A stretch of 64,000 nt of DNA from Flavobacterium ammonificans (GCF_020886115.1 NZ_AP025185.1:248001-312000), one strand, 5' to 3'. Shown: positions 11,301 to 19,326, counted from the stretch's first letter. The notes: generated from the letters alone by a model not told the origin. A program made the numbers and translations.

Positions 11301-12470
11301 ATAATCATTATTAGTATTGTCTGTAGGCGAATCAACAGGGTTGTTAAACATTGATGAAGAAGGATTTAAAACTACAATTTCGTTATCGGGAACTCCTGAT
11401 AATCGACCTTCTCCTAAATCTTGTATTGCAATTATATTTCTAATATTATTGTTCGTAGTCGTGACACGATTTTGTCTATTAGTCAACCAAACTTCGAGCC
11501 TTGTAATTTGGACCCTACTATCAATAAATGGATAATTCTTTAGAGCAGCATCGTATTTGTGCCTAAAATATTGCGATAAAAAAAAGTGTCTGTCGGCATC
11601 GTAATCTAAAGCAAAGAGATCAAAATTTTGAACAGTTCCACCTCCTTCTGCTATCAAACTTCTTGTTTGTGAACGCTGTTCAGAAAATACACCAGTAACT
11701 GAAGTTCTTCCAAATTGCAATTTAGTCTTTACTCCAAATAAACTTTGAGAGCCTTGAATTAATGTGCTATTTAACGGCATTGTAACGTTTCCAATTTCTA
11801 TATTTTGAATGATGGCATCATCACTCGCACTATAGGTTGGGTCGTAAGCAATTTTAAATAAATTTTGAAATGAAAAAGTAGATTGCGTATCGTAATTTCC
11901 GGTTACATTTAACCTCTTACCCACTTTACCTGTTAATCCTAAACTGATTCTCTGGTTGAAATCAAAAGTAGTATTGGTTCTATTTCTTGGCGAAAATGCG
12001 GGATTGTCTTGTTTTGTATGTCGAATTCCCAGGTCCATTTCAACTGAACCTGTTGGTTTTACATCAATTGTATTTCCTCCGAAAATAGTTTCAAAAAGAC
12101 CTGACTTAACGTAATATCTAGGTAATAAATCTTTTTTTGCAGCATCTGCTCCCTCTTTTTTGCCATCCACAGCATCTGCTTTTGTTCTAAAGTAAGAACG
12201 CATGGATTCCTTGAGCATTAACTTTTCGTACTCTTGCGGAGTTAAGATAATGGGGAAGTCAATAGTAAAACCATCAACAGAGTTTTTGTAAATGTACCTA
12301 TCAGAGATAGGATCGTAGCTGTAACCTGACAGAACGCTTTTGGGGTTTTTAATTGCGATTTTACCAACCGAAAACCCTTTTTTAACAGTATCTTGAACAG
12401 AAGTTGTCTCTTGTGCTTGAACTGCGTTTATCGCAATTAGCAAAAGCACTAGATGACAAATTTTATTCAT
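5307..12470 (-). CDS. sprA: SprA, outer-membrane translocon of the type IX secretion system and gliding motility
   Basis: A 2387-residue protein matching SprA (about 2400 residues in Flavobacterium johnsoniae), the giant outer-membrane beta-barrel through which type IX substrates such as gliding adhesins leave the cell. The N-terminus MNKICHLVLLLIAINAVQAQ is a signal peptide. The chosen start is the ATG at 12470, because the longer frame from 12494 would put a charged extension before the signal peptide. The rest alternates beta-strand segments rich in Asn, Asp and aromatics, and the C-terminus ends in a typical barrel strand (SGFTLRYNFGN). The mature protein belongs to the SprA family on composition, length and position between ruvA and gcvH. 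It implies the organism can glide and/or secrete through type IX, although the other gld/spr/por genes are not in the window. Confidence 0.96.
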   Translation of the reverse strand: MNKICHLVLLLIAINAVQAQETTSVQDTVKKGFSVGKIAIKNPKSVLSGYSYDPISDRYIYKNSVDGFTIDFPIILTPQEYEKLMLKESMRSYFRTKADAVDGKKEGADAAKKDLLPRYYVKSGLFETIFGGNTIDVKPTGSVEMDLGIRHTKQDNPAFSPRNRTNTTFDFNQRISLGLTGKVGKRLNVTGNYDTQSTFSFQNLFKIAYDPTYSASDDAIIQNIEIGNVTMPLNSTLIQGSQSLFGVKTKLQFGRTSVTGVFSEQRSQTRSLIAEGGGTVQNFDLFALDYDADRHFFLSQYFRHKYDAALKNYPFIDSRVQITRLEVWLTNRQNRVTTTNNNIRNIIAIQDLGEGRLSGVPDNEIVVLNPSSSMFNNPVDSPTDNTNNDYDPDLIKVGSGLLNSNIREMATANLGFNGTVSEGQDYSKLENARKLNPNEYSFHPQLGYISLQQKLANDEVLAVAYQYTIGDKVYQVGEFGNDGVDATTVVGDTPATQAIITQSLVLKMLKSNLTNVKNPIWNLMMKNIYQIPGGYQLKKEDFRFNILYSDPSPLNYITPVAGSPFPVNPSIEDRIAETPLLKVFNLDKLNFNNDPQVGGDGFFDFMPGLTIDAQNGRIIFTVKEPFGELLFKKLSNSGSGERYSDVDSYNPNQKKYVFQNMYRNTQAGALQDSEKNKFLLRGRFKSSTGDGIPLNAFNVPQGSVRVSAGGRLLVEGVDYSVNYQFGRVQILDASLQASNTPIEVSLENNSVFGQQTRRFMGVNLEHKISENFLVGATFLKLTERPFTQKSSFGQESVNNSIFGFNTNFSAEVPFLTRLANKLPNIDTDVPSNISVKGEVAFLKPDTPQADRFEGESTIYVDDFEGSQSTIDMRSPLAWSLSSTPANDAESRYNFNEKANDLSYGFKRAKLSWYSIDPVFYTQRPAGLSLDDLSLNATRRVFSQELFPLTDIAQGQTQVINTLDLSYFPNERGPYNNNPNFLADPKSNFGGIMRAINSTNFEQANVEYIQFWVLDPYVGEGATPISNSGKIYFNLGEISEDVLKDGRKQYENGLGPDQVLANPKPIWGNAPASQSLIYTFDSNPTNRSNQDIGLDGLKNDDEATVYSNYATETDPAADDYNFYLNSSGDVIERYKNYNGTDGNSAVSIDTPNRGATTFPDAEDINRDNTMNTINAYYEYGIDIKPNMQIGENYITDIRNTEVELPNGESTQARWIQFKIPVTQPQNTIGNISDFRSIRFMRMFMTEFSSPLTVRFGALDLVRGEWRRFTNTLDLRDTNVDDDRTELDVLAVNLQQNNERCPINYVTPPGVVREQLFNNNTIINQDEQSLSLRIGGDGLETGDARAVFKNVSVDMRQFNKLKMFLHAESLPNEIAIRDNQMIGFIRIGNDFTQNFYQIEIPLKVTLPSSSTNSNCAPSSPEAVWPEENEIDLALELLTKLKIQYMNIDPTTLPLDGIYYQTEDELDPRLSNKTNKLRLGIKGNPNFGLVRTLMVGVKSNEDSRRIKGEVWFNELRLSDMDNKGGMAAILNIDSNMADFATVSASGRKSTIGFGNLEQGPNQRLREDMLQYAIVSNFNLGKLLPKTWGINLPFNYAVGEEIITPEYDPFNQDIRLNQLIDNTPNEASVRNIRNRAIDYTKRSSINFIGVRKERASEKKAHLYDIENFTFSQSINEVQRHDFEIEDHVDQQTSTSVDFAYTFNSKPVEPFKKASFMKKSSYWKLLQDFNFNYLPSNISFNTDIIRQYNRQQFRQVEGIEGIGLDPLFRRNYAFNYQYGFNFNFSKSLKLNYTAASGNIVKSYLNPDNTLIEDLTVWDDYWNIGTPNQHMQQMIINYELPINKIPLFSFIKANYAYTADFSWQRASEALSRIEIDGATFNLGNTIQNASSNTLNTTFNMETLYKYLGLTKSKGVSNARPRSAPPKPGEKIVKAPAAQQSKENAFMDGLIGVLTSLKNVQMNYTVNSGTVLPGYTPGIGFFGTTRPSLGFVFGSQDDIRFEAAKNGWLTNYPEFNQNFTQVQNKIFKATANMDVLPDLKIDLSLDRSYSSNFTEQFDVDRGVYNSRSPFNTGIFSISTVLIKTSFSTSDAISSDAFNDFRENRLIVANRLATERGIDITNPINIDPDGFPLGYGKNNQAVLLPAFIAAYSGSSASDSSLGIFKNIPLPNWSLKYNGFMRYEFFKKIFRRVSLQHNYRASYTINAFRSNFEYDKDPNGLDKNNNFFNATIMSNVNLVEQFSPLIRMDFELKNSLKLLTEVKKDRALSMSFDNNLLTEVKGVEYIIGLGYRFKDVIFSSRLADNPTGIIKSDINLRADFSLRDNQTIVRYLDYDKNQLAAGQNIWTLRLTADYVLSKNLTAIFYYDHSFSQAVVSTTFPLTNIRSGFTLRYNFGN

Positions 12471-12494
12471 TAATTTAAACTTTTTACTAAACAA

Positions 12495-13076
12495 TTACAA
12501 ACTCTTTAATGCCTTTTTAATAATCGATTCTACGGAAGCATCTGGATCTTCTTTGATGATTTTTTCAACCACTTTTTCAGACGATTTACGAACAAAACCT
12601 AAAACCTCCAAAGCAGATAACGCTTCATCTCTGTTTGTATTGTTTAAAACCATAGAAACTTCATCTAAATCATATAGTTTAAGCACTTTATCTTGTAAAT
12701 CTAAGATAACCCGCTGAGCCGTTTTTACACCAATCCCTTTGATTGACTGCACAGTTCCAACATCTCCAGAGGCAATAGCTTGAATTATTTGCTTTGGTTC
12801 TAATGAAGACAGCATCGTTCTTGCTATACTTGCTCCTATACCCGATACCGATAATAGCATTTTGAAAATTTCACGTTCTGATTTTTCAAAAAAACCAAAA
12901 AGTGTGTGTGCATCTTCTTTAATTTGAAGATAAGTAAACAATTTTATTTGGTCAGTACTTGGAAGTAACGAATATGTATGTAACGATATATTGATATGAT
13001 AACCTACCCCACCACAGTCAATTACAACTTCGGTTGGATTTTTTTCAACTAATTTTCCTTGTATGTGCGCTATCAT
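12495..13076 (-). CDS. ruvA: Holliday junction branch migration protein RuvA
   Basis: A 193-residue RuvA with the usual order: N-terminal OB domain (MIAHIQGKLVEKNPTEVVID), a helix-hairpin-helix region (LLSVSGIGASIARTMLS and GIGVKTAQRVILDL, residues about 72-130) and a C-terminal domain III that binds RuvB. It recognises four-way junctions and targets the RuvB motor. ruvB is 25 kb away (38555-39577). The gene directly abuts sprA, which suggests co-transcription. Start ATG at 13076. Confidence 0.97.
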   Translation of the reverse strand: MIAHIQGKLVEKNPTEVVIDCGGVGYHINISLHTYSLLPSTDQIKLFTYLQIKEDAHTLFGFFEKSEREIFKMLLSVSGIGASIARTMLSSLEPKQIIQAIASGDVGTVQSIKGIGVKTAQRVILDLQDKVLKLYDLDEVSMVLNNTNRDEALSALEVLGFVRKSSEKVVEKIIKEDPDASVESIIKKALKSL

Positions 13077-13107
13077 AATTTAGTGGGGAATTGTATAGAA
13101 TTAGTAC

Positions 13108-15378
13108 CTATTTTTTCTGTTTTTCTTGAGCATCAATTACTGCAATTGCAGCCATATTTACCATTTCTTCAACACTGGCACCCAATTGAAAAATATGAAC
13201 TGGTTTACCCATTCCTAACATAATTGGACCAATAGATTCAATACTATTTAGTTCTTTTAAAAGTTTGTACGTAATATTAGCTGATTCTAAATTCGGGAAA
13301 ATTAAAGTATTTACCTTTTTTCCAGCTAACTTAGAAAAAGGGAATTTTTTCTCTAACATCTCTTGATTTAAAGCAAAATCGGCTTGGATTTCTCCGTCTA
13401 CAACTAGTTCTGGATGATTTTTATGTAAATAAGCAACCGCTTCTCTAACTTTTGCAGCACTTTCATTAGTAGAAGAACCAAAATTAGAAAAAGATATCAT
13501 CGCAATTACTGGTTCAATACCAAACATTCTGGCAGTTTTTGCTGTCATTACAGCAATTTTAGCCAAATCATCTGCTGAAGGATTGATATTAATTGCGGTA
13601 TCAGACAAAAACATAGGTCCGCGAGCTGTTAGCATTAAATTGGTAGTAGCTACAATAGAAGCATTGGGTGCTTTATCAATTAACTGCAACATCGGTTTTA
13701 CAACAGATGGATAACTTCTAGAGTGACCGGAAACAAGTGCATCAGCCTCACCTTCGTTGACCATCATAGCGGCAAAATAATTTCTTTCTCGCATTAATTT
13801 TTGAGCATCCAAAAAGGAAATACCTCTTCTTTGTCTCGTTTTCCAGTAGGCTGAAGCAAATCGATTTCTACGTTCTTCTTCATTCACTTTTGGGTCAATT
13901 ATTACTACATCGGCATCAAAACCTATCTCTGCCTTTAATTCCAAAATAACTTCTTTGTCTCCTAATAAAATCGGATACCCTATTCCTTCTTCATGAACGA
14001 TTTGAGCCGCTTTCAACACATCTAAATGATCTGCTTCAGCAAAAACAATACGTTTTGGATCTATCTTGGCTCTATTGGTAATTAATCGAACCATTTTATT
14101 ATCATGTCCAAGGCGCTCTAAAAGCATTTCCTCATATTCGATCCAATCTGTAATTGGGTTTAATGCTACACCTGAATCCATAGCTGCTTTAGCAACTGCA
14201 GGTGCTACAACCGTAATCAATCGCGGATCAAATGGAGACGGAATAATATAATCTCTACCAAAAGTAAGTTTAGTAACTCCATAAGCTATATTAACTTGCT
14301 CTGGAACATTCTCTTTTGCCAATGCTGCCAATGCTCTTACTGCCGCCATTTTCATAGCTTCATTAATTTTGGTAGCACGAACGTCTAAAGCTCCTCTAAA
14401 TATGTAGGGAAATCCAAGAACATTATTTACTTGATTAGGAAAATCAGATCTTCCCGTAGCCATAATAACGTCTTTTCTTGTTGCTATTGCAAGATTATAA
14501 TCAATTTCAGGTGTCGGATTTGCCATAGCAAAAACGATTGGATGGTCCGCCATAGATAACAACATCTCTGGAGACATGATATCTCCTGATGATAAACCTA
14601 AAAAGATATCAGCACCAACTAAAGCTTCAGCCAAACTCATTTGCGGCATATCTTTAGCATATTGAAGTTGTAAAGGTGATAAAGACGGATTGTCTTTAGT
14701 CAACAAACCTTTACTATTAAACATCAAGATGTTTTCTAATTTAATTCCTAAAAGCACATACATATTGGCACAAGCCAAGGCTGCAGAACCAGCTCCTGAA
14801 ACCACCATTTTCATATCTTCTGCTTTTTTTCCTGCTAATTCTAATGCATTTAAAAGAGCCGCAGACGAAATAATAGCAGTACCATGTTGATCATCGTGCA
14901 TCACCGGAATATTCAATTCTTCAACTAAACGACGCTCAATTTCAAAAGACTCTGGAGCTTTGATATCTTCCAAATTGATTCCTCCAAAAGTTGGCGCAAT
15001 ATTTTTAACCGTTTGGATAAATTCTTCTACATTCTTAGTGTCTACTTCAATGTCAAACACATCAATTCCTGCAAATATTTTAAACAACACTCCCTTTCCT
15101 TCCATTACTGGCTTGGAAGCTTCAGGGCCAATGTCGCCAAGTCCTAAAACTGCAGTTCCATTAGAAATTACAGCTACTAAATTGCCTTTTGTTGTATATT
15201 TATAAACGTCATTAACATCTTTCGCAATTTCTAAACAAGGTTCAGCAACACCAGGAGAATAAGCTAATGACAAATCTCTTTGTGTAGCATACTTTTTAGT
15301 TGGGGTTACTTGAATTTTTCCTGGTTGAGGGTGTGAATGATATAATAATGCGTCGCTTTTTTTATTGTTTTTATCCAT
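13108..15378 (-). CDS. maeB: NADP-dependent malic enzyme with phosphotransacetylase-like domain (MaeB type)
   Basis: A 756-residue bifunctional-looking enzyme. Residues about 1-420 form the malic enzyme half, with SLAYSPGVAEPCLEIAKD and the Asp-rich metal site VMHDDQHGTAIISSAALLNA, followed by a nucleotide-binding segment MVVSGAGSAALACANMY. Residues about 430-750 are a phosphate acetyltransferase-like domain, including VNEGEADALVSGHSRSYPSV. In other bacteria this C-terminal domain does not catalyse but regulates, for example through acetyl-CoA. The reaction is malate plus NAD(P) to pyruvate, CO2 and NAD(P)H. The cofactor preference is by family analogy. A TAnnTTTG box sits 24 bases upstream. 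Confidence 0.94.
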   Translation of the reverse strand: MDKNNKKSDALLYHSHPQPGKIQVTPTKKYATQRDLSLAYSPGVAEPCLEIAKDVNDVYKYTTKGNLVAVISNGTAVLGLGDIGPEASKPVMEGKGVLFKIFAGIDVFDIEVDTKNVEEFIQTVKNIAPTFGGINLEDIKAPESFEIERRLVEELNIPVMHDDQHGTAIISSAALLNALELAGKKAEDMKMVVSGAGSAALACANMYVLLGIKLENILMFNSKGLLTKDNPSLSPLQLQYAKDMPQMSLAEALVGADIFLGLSSGDIMSPEMLLSMADHPIVFAMANPTPEIDYNLAIATRKDVIMATGRSDFPNQVNNVLGFPYIFRGALDVRATKINEAMKMAAVRALAALAKENVPEQVNIAYGVTKLTFGRDYIIPSPFDPRLITVVAPAVAKAAMDSGVALNPITDWIEYEEMLLERLGHDNKMVRLITNRAKIDPKRIVFAEADHLDVLKAAQIVHEEGIGYPILLGDKEVILELKAEIGFDADVVIIDPKVNEEERRNRFASAYWKTRQRRGISFLDAQKLMRERNYFAAMMVNEGEADALVSGHSRSYPSVVKPMLQLIDKAPNASIVATTNLMLTARGPMFLSDTAININPSADDLAKIAVMTAKTARMFGIEPVIAMISFSNFGSSTNESAAKVREAVAYLHKNHPELVVDGEIQADFALNQEMLEKKFPFSKLAGKKVNTLIFPNLESANITYKLLKELNSIESIGPIMLGMGKPVHIFQLGASVEEMVNMAAIAVIDAQEKQKK

Positions 15379-15401
15379 TTCAATTTGAATTTAAAGATGT
15401 G

Positions 15402-15409
15402 CAAAGATA
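15402..15409 (-). promoter_or_regulatory. Candidate -7 box for the malic enzyme gene
   Basis: The minus strand reads TATCTTTG, matching TAnnTTTG, 24 bases before the ATG at 15378. A convincing -33 TTG was not found. Confidence 0.42.
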
Positions 15410-15460
15410 GAATTCTTATGCAAAAAAAGTGGTTTTAAATAGAGTCTTTTCAAAACACAA

Positions 15461-15487
15461 AAAGCTGCATCGATTGCAGCTTTTTTT
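15461..15487 (-). terminator. Rho-independent terminator after the CBS-domain gene
   Basis: A perfect 9-bp stem AAAGCTGCA / TGCAGCTTT around a 5-base loop, with A and T runs on both sides. It lies between the CBS gene stop (15503) and the malic enzyme promoter, so it probably ends the CBS transcript. Confidence 0.78.
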
Positions 15488-15502
15488 AAAATAATTTAAT
15501 CA

Positions 15503-15928
15503 TTATTGAGAAATGTAAGAATTCAAATGATTAATAGTATCTTTTTGAATTTCAATAATTGCTTTTACTACATCACTGATTGAAATTATTCCCACCACAA
15601 CATTATTCTCCATTACAGGTAGGTGTCTAATTTTCTTTGAATTCATTAATTCCATGCAGTAATCAAGATTATCAGAGGGCTTTATACAGATAACCTCACT
15701 CACCATAATTTCATTAACCAAAGTGTTTTTTGAAGTTTTTTCTTTTAACACAATTTTACGGGCATAATCTCTTTCCGATAAAATTCCTTTTAAGATTGTG
15801 TCTTCAATCACTAGGATAGCTCCAATATTTTTTTCGCTCATCGCTGTTAGGGCCTCATACACTGTATTGGTTGGTAATACAGCATACACTTCATTCCCTT
15901 TTGAACTAAGAATTTGATTTACAGTCAT
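15503..15928 (-). CDS. CBS-pair domain protein
   Basis: A 141-residue cytosolic protein made almost entirely of two CBS motifs. The first ends in GAILVIEDTILKGILSERDYARKIV and the second in IRHLPVMENNVVVGIISISDVVKAII. Paired CBS domains bind adenosine nucleotides and act as regulatory modules; free-standing ones often modulate partner enzymes. It is flanked by its own terminator and separated from the fructokinase gene by 62 bases, so it is probably monocistronic. No partner is suggested by context. Start ATG at 15928. Confidence 0.88.
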   Translation of the reverse strand: MTVNQILSSKGNEVYAVLPTNTVYEALTAMSEKNIGAILVIEDTILKGILSERDYARKIVLKEKTSKNTLVNEIMVSEVICIKPSDNLDYCMELMNSKKIRHLPVMENNVVVGIISISDVVKAIIEIQKDTINHLNSYISQ

Positions 15929-15990
15929 AATTTTAAGATTTAGTGAACCCTAAAGTTAAGAAAATATTCATTCGAAGCACAAAACTGCGA

Positions 15991-16929
15991 CTAATTACTT
16001 GAAGCTAAGTATTCTTTAATATTAATTCCCTCAGGTAATCGACCCACATTTTGCAACTTAAGAACAGCTAATTTTTGAGCAATTGTAATGGTTTCTTCGA
16101 AGTCTTTTCCTAACAAACGGGCATATAAAAAACCCGTCCAAAAAGCGTCTCCAGCTCCTGTGGTATCTTTAATTTCATCTATATGAGTTGCTTGTTGGTG
16201 CACCATTCCAAACTCTTTATCTGATAAAACGACTCCATCTTTACCTTTGGTTAAACAAATGGTGGAAGCACCTAAATTATGAAAATAATCAAAAATATAG
16301 TCTTCAGTTTTAGATGCAGCAAAAAGTCGGTAACAATCGTCTTCGCTTAACTTCACAAGTGGATTGGTAGACAAATACTCTTTCAACACCAACTTGGCTT
16401 CTTCTCTATCAGGCCAAATTCGCTCTGAAAAATTAATATCAATACTCGTTAACAATCCTAATTCTTTAGCTTTTTTAGCGCTTTCAACTATAGTAGTTCG
16501 GGCAGGATTTTTACTTAATGCAAAACAAGTGGTATGGAAAATTTTAGCACTTTCAATTAAATCCAATGGAATTTGAGAAGGTAAAATTTGATAATCTGCT
16601 TCTCTATACGGAATAAAGTCAGGAGTTCCTGTAGATTTTGAAACAAATATAACCGAAGTGGGTTCTGTTTCTGAGCGTCTAACCTGCGATGTGATCACAT
16701 GATTATCTTTCAATTTTCTCACAATATATTCTCCCAAACCATCTTCGCCACAGGTGGCAACAATAACCGATTTTAATCCTAATCGAGTGGCATTTACTGC
16801 AACATTTGTTGGTGACCCACCTAGAAAACGGTGATAATCTTTAGTTCTATTGATGGAGGTATTCACTTCATGCCCTATAAAATCAATAAGGACTTCACCT
16901 GCACATATCAAGTCTACTGTTTTTTTCAA
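15991..16929 (-). CDS. PfkB-family sugar kinase, probable fructokinase
   Basis: A 312-residue ribokinase-fold kinase. The N-terminal CAGEVLIDFIGHEVN and FLGGSPTNVAVNATRLG match the substrate-binding start of PfkB kinases. The C-terminal IKDTTGAGDAFWTGFLYARL holds the catalytic Asp in the GAGD anion hole. The protein starts at TTG (16929); no ATG is available before the conserved N-terminus. It lies 27 bases after the transporter gene stop, in the same operon. With a GH32 enzyme and SLC45-like carrier in the same region, phosphorylation of fructose released from sucrose or fructan is the likely role. The sugar specificity is inferred from context. Confidence 0.85.
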   Translation of the reverse strand: MKKTVDLICAGEVLIDFIGHEVNTSINRTKDYHRFLGGSPTNVAVNATRLGLKSVIVATCGEDGLGEYIVRKLKDNHVITSQVRRSETEPTSVIFVSKSTGTPDFIPYREADYQILPSQIPLDLIESAKIFHTTCFALSKNPARTTIVESAKKAKELGLLTSIDINFSERIWPDREEAKLVLKEYLSTNPLVKLSEDDCYRLFAASKTEDYIFDYFHNLGASTICLTKGKDGVVLSDKEFGMVHQQATHIDEIKDTTGAGDAFWTGFLYARLLGKDFEETITIAQKLAVLKLQNVGRLPEGINIKEYLASSN

Positions 16930-16956
16930 TTGTAACGTTCTATTTAATAGTTGAAT

Positions 16957-18264
16957 CTAATTATTGTATTGAGTGCTTTTTTTGGATTGAATTAATAAAG
17001 TACAAGCCGCACCTATTAGTAACAATACACCCGCAAAAGTTATTGCCAATCGAGCATCGTTGTTTAAAAAGTTTTTAAGAATATAGCCAAAAGTCAAATT
17101 TTGAAATATCATTGGAATTACAATCATCATATTGATTATTCCCATGTAAACTCCATAACGTTCTTTTGGTATGTGATTTACAATTATTAAATAGGGAATT
17201 CCCATCATACTTGCCCAACCAATTCCGTATCCAATTATGATTGCAAAAAACAGGTATTCATTTTGAACCGTTGGAAATAATAAAAAGCAAATTGCTGCTA
17301 AAACTAGACAAGCAAAATGAACTAATTTTGGACTGTATCTTTTAGCCAACTTAGCCAAATAAAACGCAACCGAAAAAGTGATTACGAAACCAAAGGCTCC
17401 GATTAATCCGTTCCATTCTACGGCATTTTCATAAAGCGATTTGTTTTTAGGGGTAGTATTCCAAACAGAAAGCGCTATACTTTTGGCATTATTTTGCCAA
17501 TAACACATTAAAGCGTACCACTGAAATAAATACACTAAGAACAACTGCCACATTACTTTTGGCATTTCTAATACCGCCTTATAAATATCAATGAAAGGTG
17601 AGAAAATATTTAAAGGTTCTGATTTTAAAAGTACTAACTCTTCTGGTGTGGGAGGAATTTCAGGGGTTTTTCTCATACTCCACCATATAGAAGTAATTGA
17701 CAATACCGATCCAAGGAAAAAGGAAGCATATATCCAATTAGGCAATGAACCCGTATATCCTACAAAAACAATTGGAAATAAGAAAAGTGAAATATAGGAT
17801 AAAAACTGTCCGAAACCGGTGAAAAAACTTTGCGCTTGAAAGCCCATTGGCTGCTGTTCTTCATCTAATGTATCCGCAACAAAAGCACGGTAAGGTTCCA
17901 TCGCAGTATTGTTTCCGACATCTAAAAGTAAAAGCAAACTAGCTGCCATCCATAACGAACTACTAAAAGGATAGAGTAATAACGCAACACTACAAATCAT
18001 TGCACCGATAAAAAAATAAGGCTTACGTCTTCCCCAACGTGGATGCCAAGTTTTGTCACTCATAGCACCTATTATGGGTTGAATAATCAATCCAGTTAAT
18101 GGACCAGCAAGATTTAAAATTGGAATTTGATCTGGATTGGCTCCTAAGAAATCATAAATAGGATTCACCGCACTTTGTTGCAAACCAAAACTATATTGAA
18201 TCCCAAAAAATCCAACATTCATGTTAATTATTTGCCAGAAATTGAGTTTGATTTTTTTTAACAT
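16957..18264 (-). CDS. SLC45/GPH-type sugar (sucrose or maltose-like) symporter
   Basis: A 435-residue inner-membrane protein with about 12 helices. Its N-terminus (FFGIQYSFGLQQSAVNPIYDFL) and the first loop with SDKTWHPRWGRRKPYFFIGA match the SLC45/GPH carriers that import sucrose, maltose or related glucosides with protons. The loop PYRAFVADTLDEEQQPMGFQ after helix 4 is also typical. Operon with the kinase at 15991. A tandem LacI-type operator sits 69-105 bases upstream of the start, placing it in the fructan regulon. Start ATG at 18264. Sucrose as the substrate is an inference from the GH32 and kinase neighbours. Confidence 0.86.
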   Translation of the reverse strand: MLKKIKLNFWQIINMNVGFFGIQYSFGLQQSAVNPIYDFLGANPDQIPILNLAGPLTGLIIQPIIGAMSDKTWHPRWGRRKPYFFIGAMICSVALLLYPFSSSLWMAASLLLLLDVGNNTAMEPYRAFVADTLDEEQQPMGFQAQSFFTGFGQFLSYISLFLFPIVFVGYTGSLPNWIYASFFLGSVLSITSIWWSMRKTPEIPPTPEELVLLKSEPLNIFSPFIDIYKAVLEMPKVMWQLFLVYLFQWYALMCYWQNNAKSIALSVWNTTPKNKSLYENAVEWNGLIGAFGFVITFSVAFYLAKLAKRYSPKLVHFACLVLAAICFLLFPTVQNEYLFFAIIIGYGIGWASMMGIPYLIIVNHIPKERYGVYMGIINMMIVIPMIFQNLTFGYILKNFLNNDARLAITFAGVLLLIGAACTLLIQSKKSTQYNN

Positions 18265-18332
18265 TGGATCTTGGTTTAATTAGTTAGCTCATAAATGTAA
18301 TTGTAATATCTCAAATTTGAACTTAAAATAAA

Positions 18333-18369
18333 CAAAAAACGTTTTCGGTTTAGGCGAAAACGTTTTCGG
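18333..18369. promoter_or_regulatory. Tandem LacI-type operators upstream of the SLC45-type transporter
   Basis: Two copies of an AAAACGTTTT-centred palindrome: CAAAAAACGTTTTCGG (18333-18348) and GCGAAAACGTTTTCGG (18354-18369). The second has a perfect 14-bp core CGAAAACGTTTTCG. Their centres are 21 bp apart, two helical turns, so both face the same side of the DNA. The same palindrome occurs before susC and the GH32 gene, and a LacI-family regulator is encoded at 36597-37619. Confidence 0.82.
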
Positions 18370-18401
18370 ATATGTTGTTATACTGAAGGAAAAATAATGA
18401 C

Positions 18402-19313
18402 CTAGTTCGCTGAAAAAGGAATAATAACTTTAGTCTCCCACTCTAATTCATTACCTCCATTAAATGGGTTTGCTAAAAAGTTCTCTAGCACTCTATTTTC
18501 CAATTCAATTCCATTTCTCTTAGCATGATCTAACAAAGCAAACCAAGCGCGATCAGAGGTTCTAAAATTACCGAAATAGGTCGCTTTTAAACCTTTAACA
18601 GACTCAATTGTTTTGAATTTAACTTGTTGGTGCGGAACTACTTTTGCCTGCTTTGAGACAGGAAAACAATAATTAAATTCGACAAGTTCTTTATCCCTAT
18701 CCCATCGAGTAATTTCAGCATAGGGTTTTCCTATAATTTTGATATTATTATTGTGCAAATAGCCAGTAATTATTCCATCATTGGCAATCATAGTTTGTGC
18801 TTTTTGTTGCATCACACTTTTCAAACTTAAATACGCCACATAAACTGGCGCAGTCTCTCCCTCTCCTTCTAATTTAACTTTAAACAACTTCAAATGATCT
18901 TCAAGTCCAGTTTTAAATTCTTTAATCCTCTTAATTTGAGATTGTTTAAAAGGTGTCTCCATAAAAGGGACTGTTAACTTATTATACCAGCTATTTTTAT
19001 GGTCTTTAATATCAATTACCACTTTTGTTGTAGAGTCATTAAGAGATTTAATATTCCAAGTGTATTCTAATTGGTTACTTCCTTTGCTAATTTTTTGACG
19101 GATTAATTCATAATTTTTCTTTTCAACTACTTCATAATTCTCTTGATTATTTTTTGTTTGGGCAGTTGACCATTCTTCTATTCCTTGAAAAACTGGCCCA
19201 GTGGCCGCCTTGACATTAAAAGTAATAGTATAATCGGCTGATTTAATTAAAAAATACCAGCCCATAAACAAAATAAAAACAACTCCTATTACCATTAAAA
19301 TATTCTTCTTCAT
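18402..19313 (-). CDS. Membrane-anchored SRPBCC plus GyrI-like small-molecule-binding protein
   Basis: The chosen ATG at 19313 gives 303 residues (MKKNILMVIGVVF...); the longer frame from 19397 would run back into the upstream gene. Residues about 4-23 form one membrane anchor. Residues about 25-135 look like an SRPBCC (START-like) ligand-binding fold (ADYTITFNVKAATGPVFQGI). Residues about 150-303 resemble a GyrI/AraC effector-binding domain (AKVVPHQQVKFKTIESVKGL ... ENFLANPFNGGNELEWETKV). No DNA-binding domain is present. A soluble ligand-sensing or ligand-buffering module on the periplasmic face is plausible. It follows the haloperoxidase-like gene by 13 bases, as the last gene of the VCBS module. 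No function is established. Confidence 0.72.
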   Translation of the reverse strand: MKKNILMVIGVVFILFMGWYFLIKSADYTITFNVKAATGPVFQGIEEWSTAQTKNNQENYEVVEKKNYELIRQKISKGSNQLEYTWNIKSLNDSTTKVVIDIKDHKNSWYNKLTVPFMETPFKQSQIKRIKEFKTGLEDHLKLFKVKLEGEGETAPVYVAYLSLKSVMQQKAQTMIANDGIITGYLHNNNIKIIGKPYAEITRWDRDKELVEFNYCFPVSKQAKVVPHQQVKFKTIESVKGLKATYFGNFRTSDRAWFALLDHAKRNGIELENRVLENFLANPFNGGNELEWETKVIIPFSAN

Positions 19314-19326
19314 ATTCAATTTAAAA

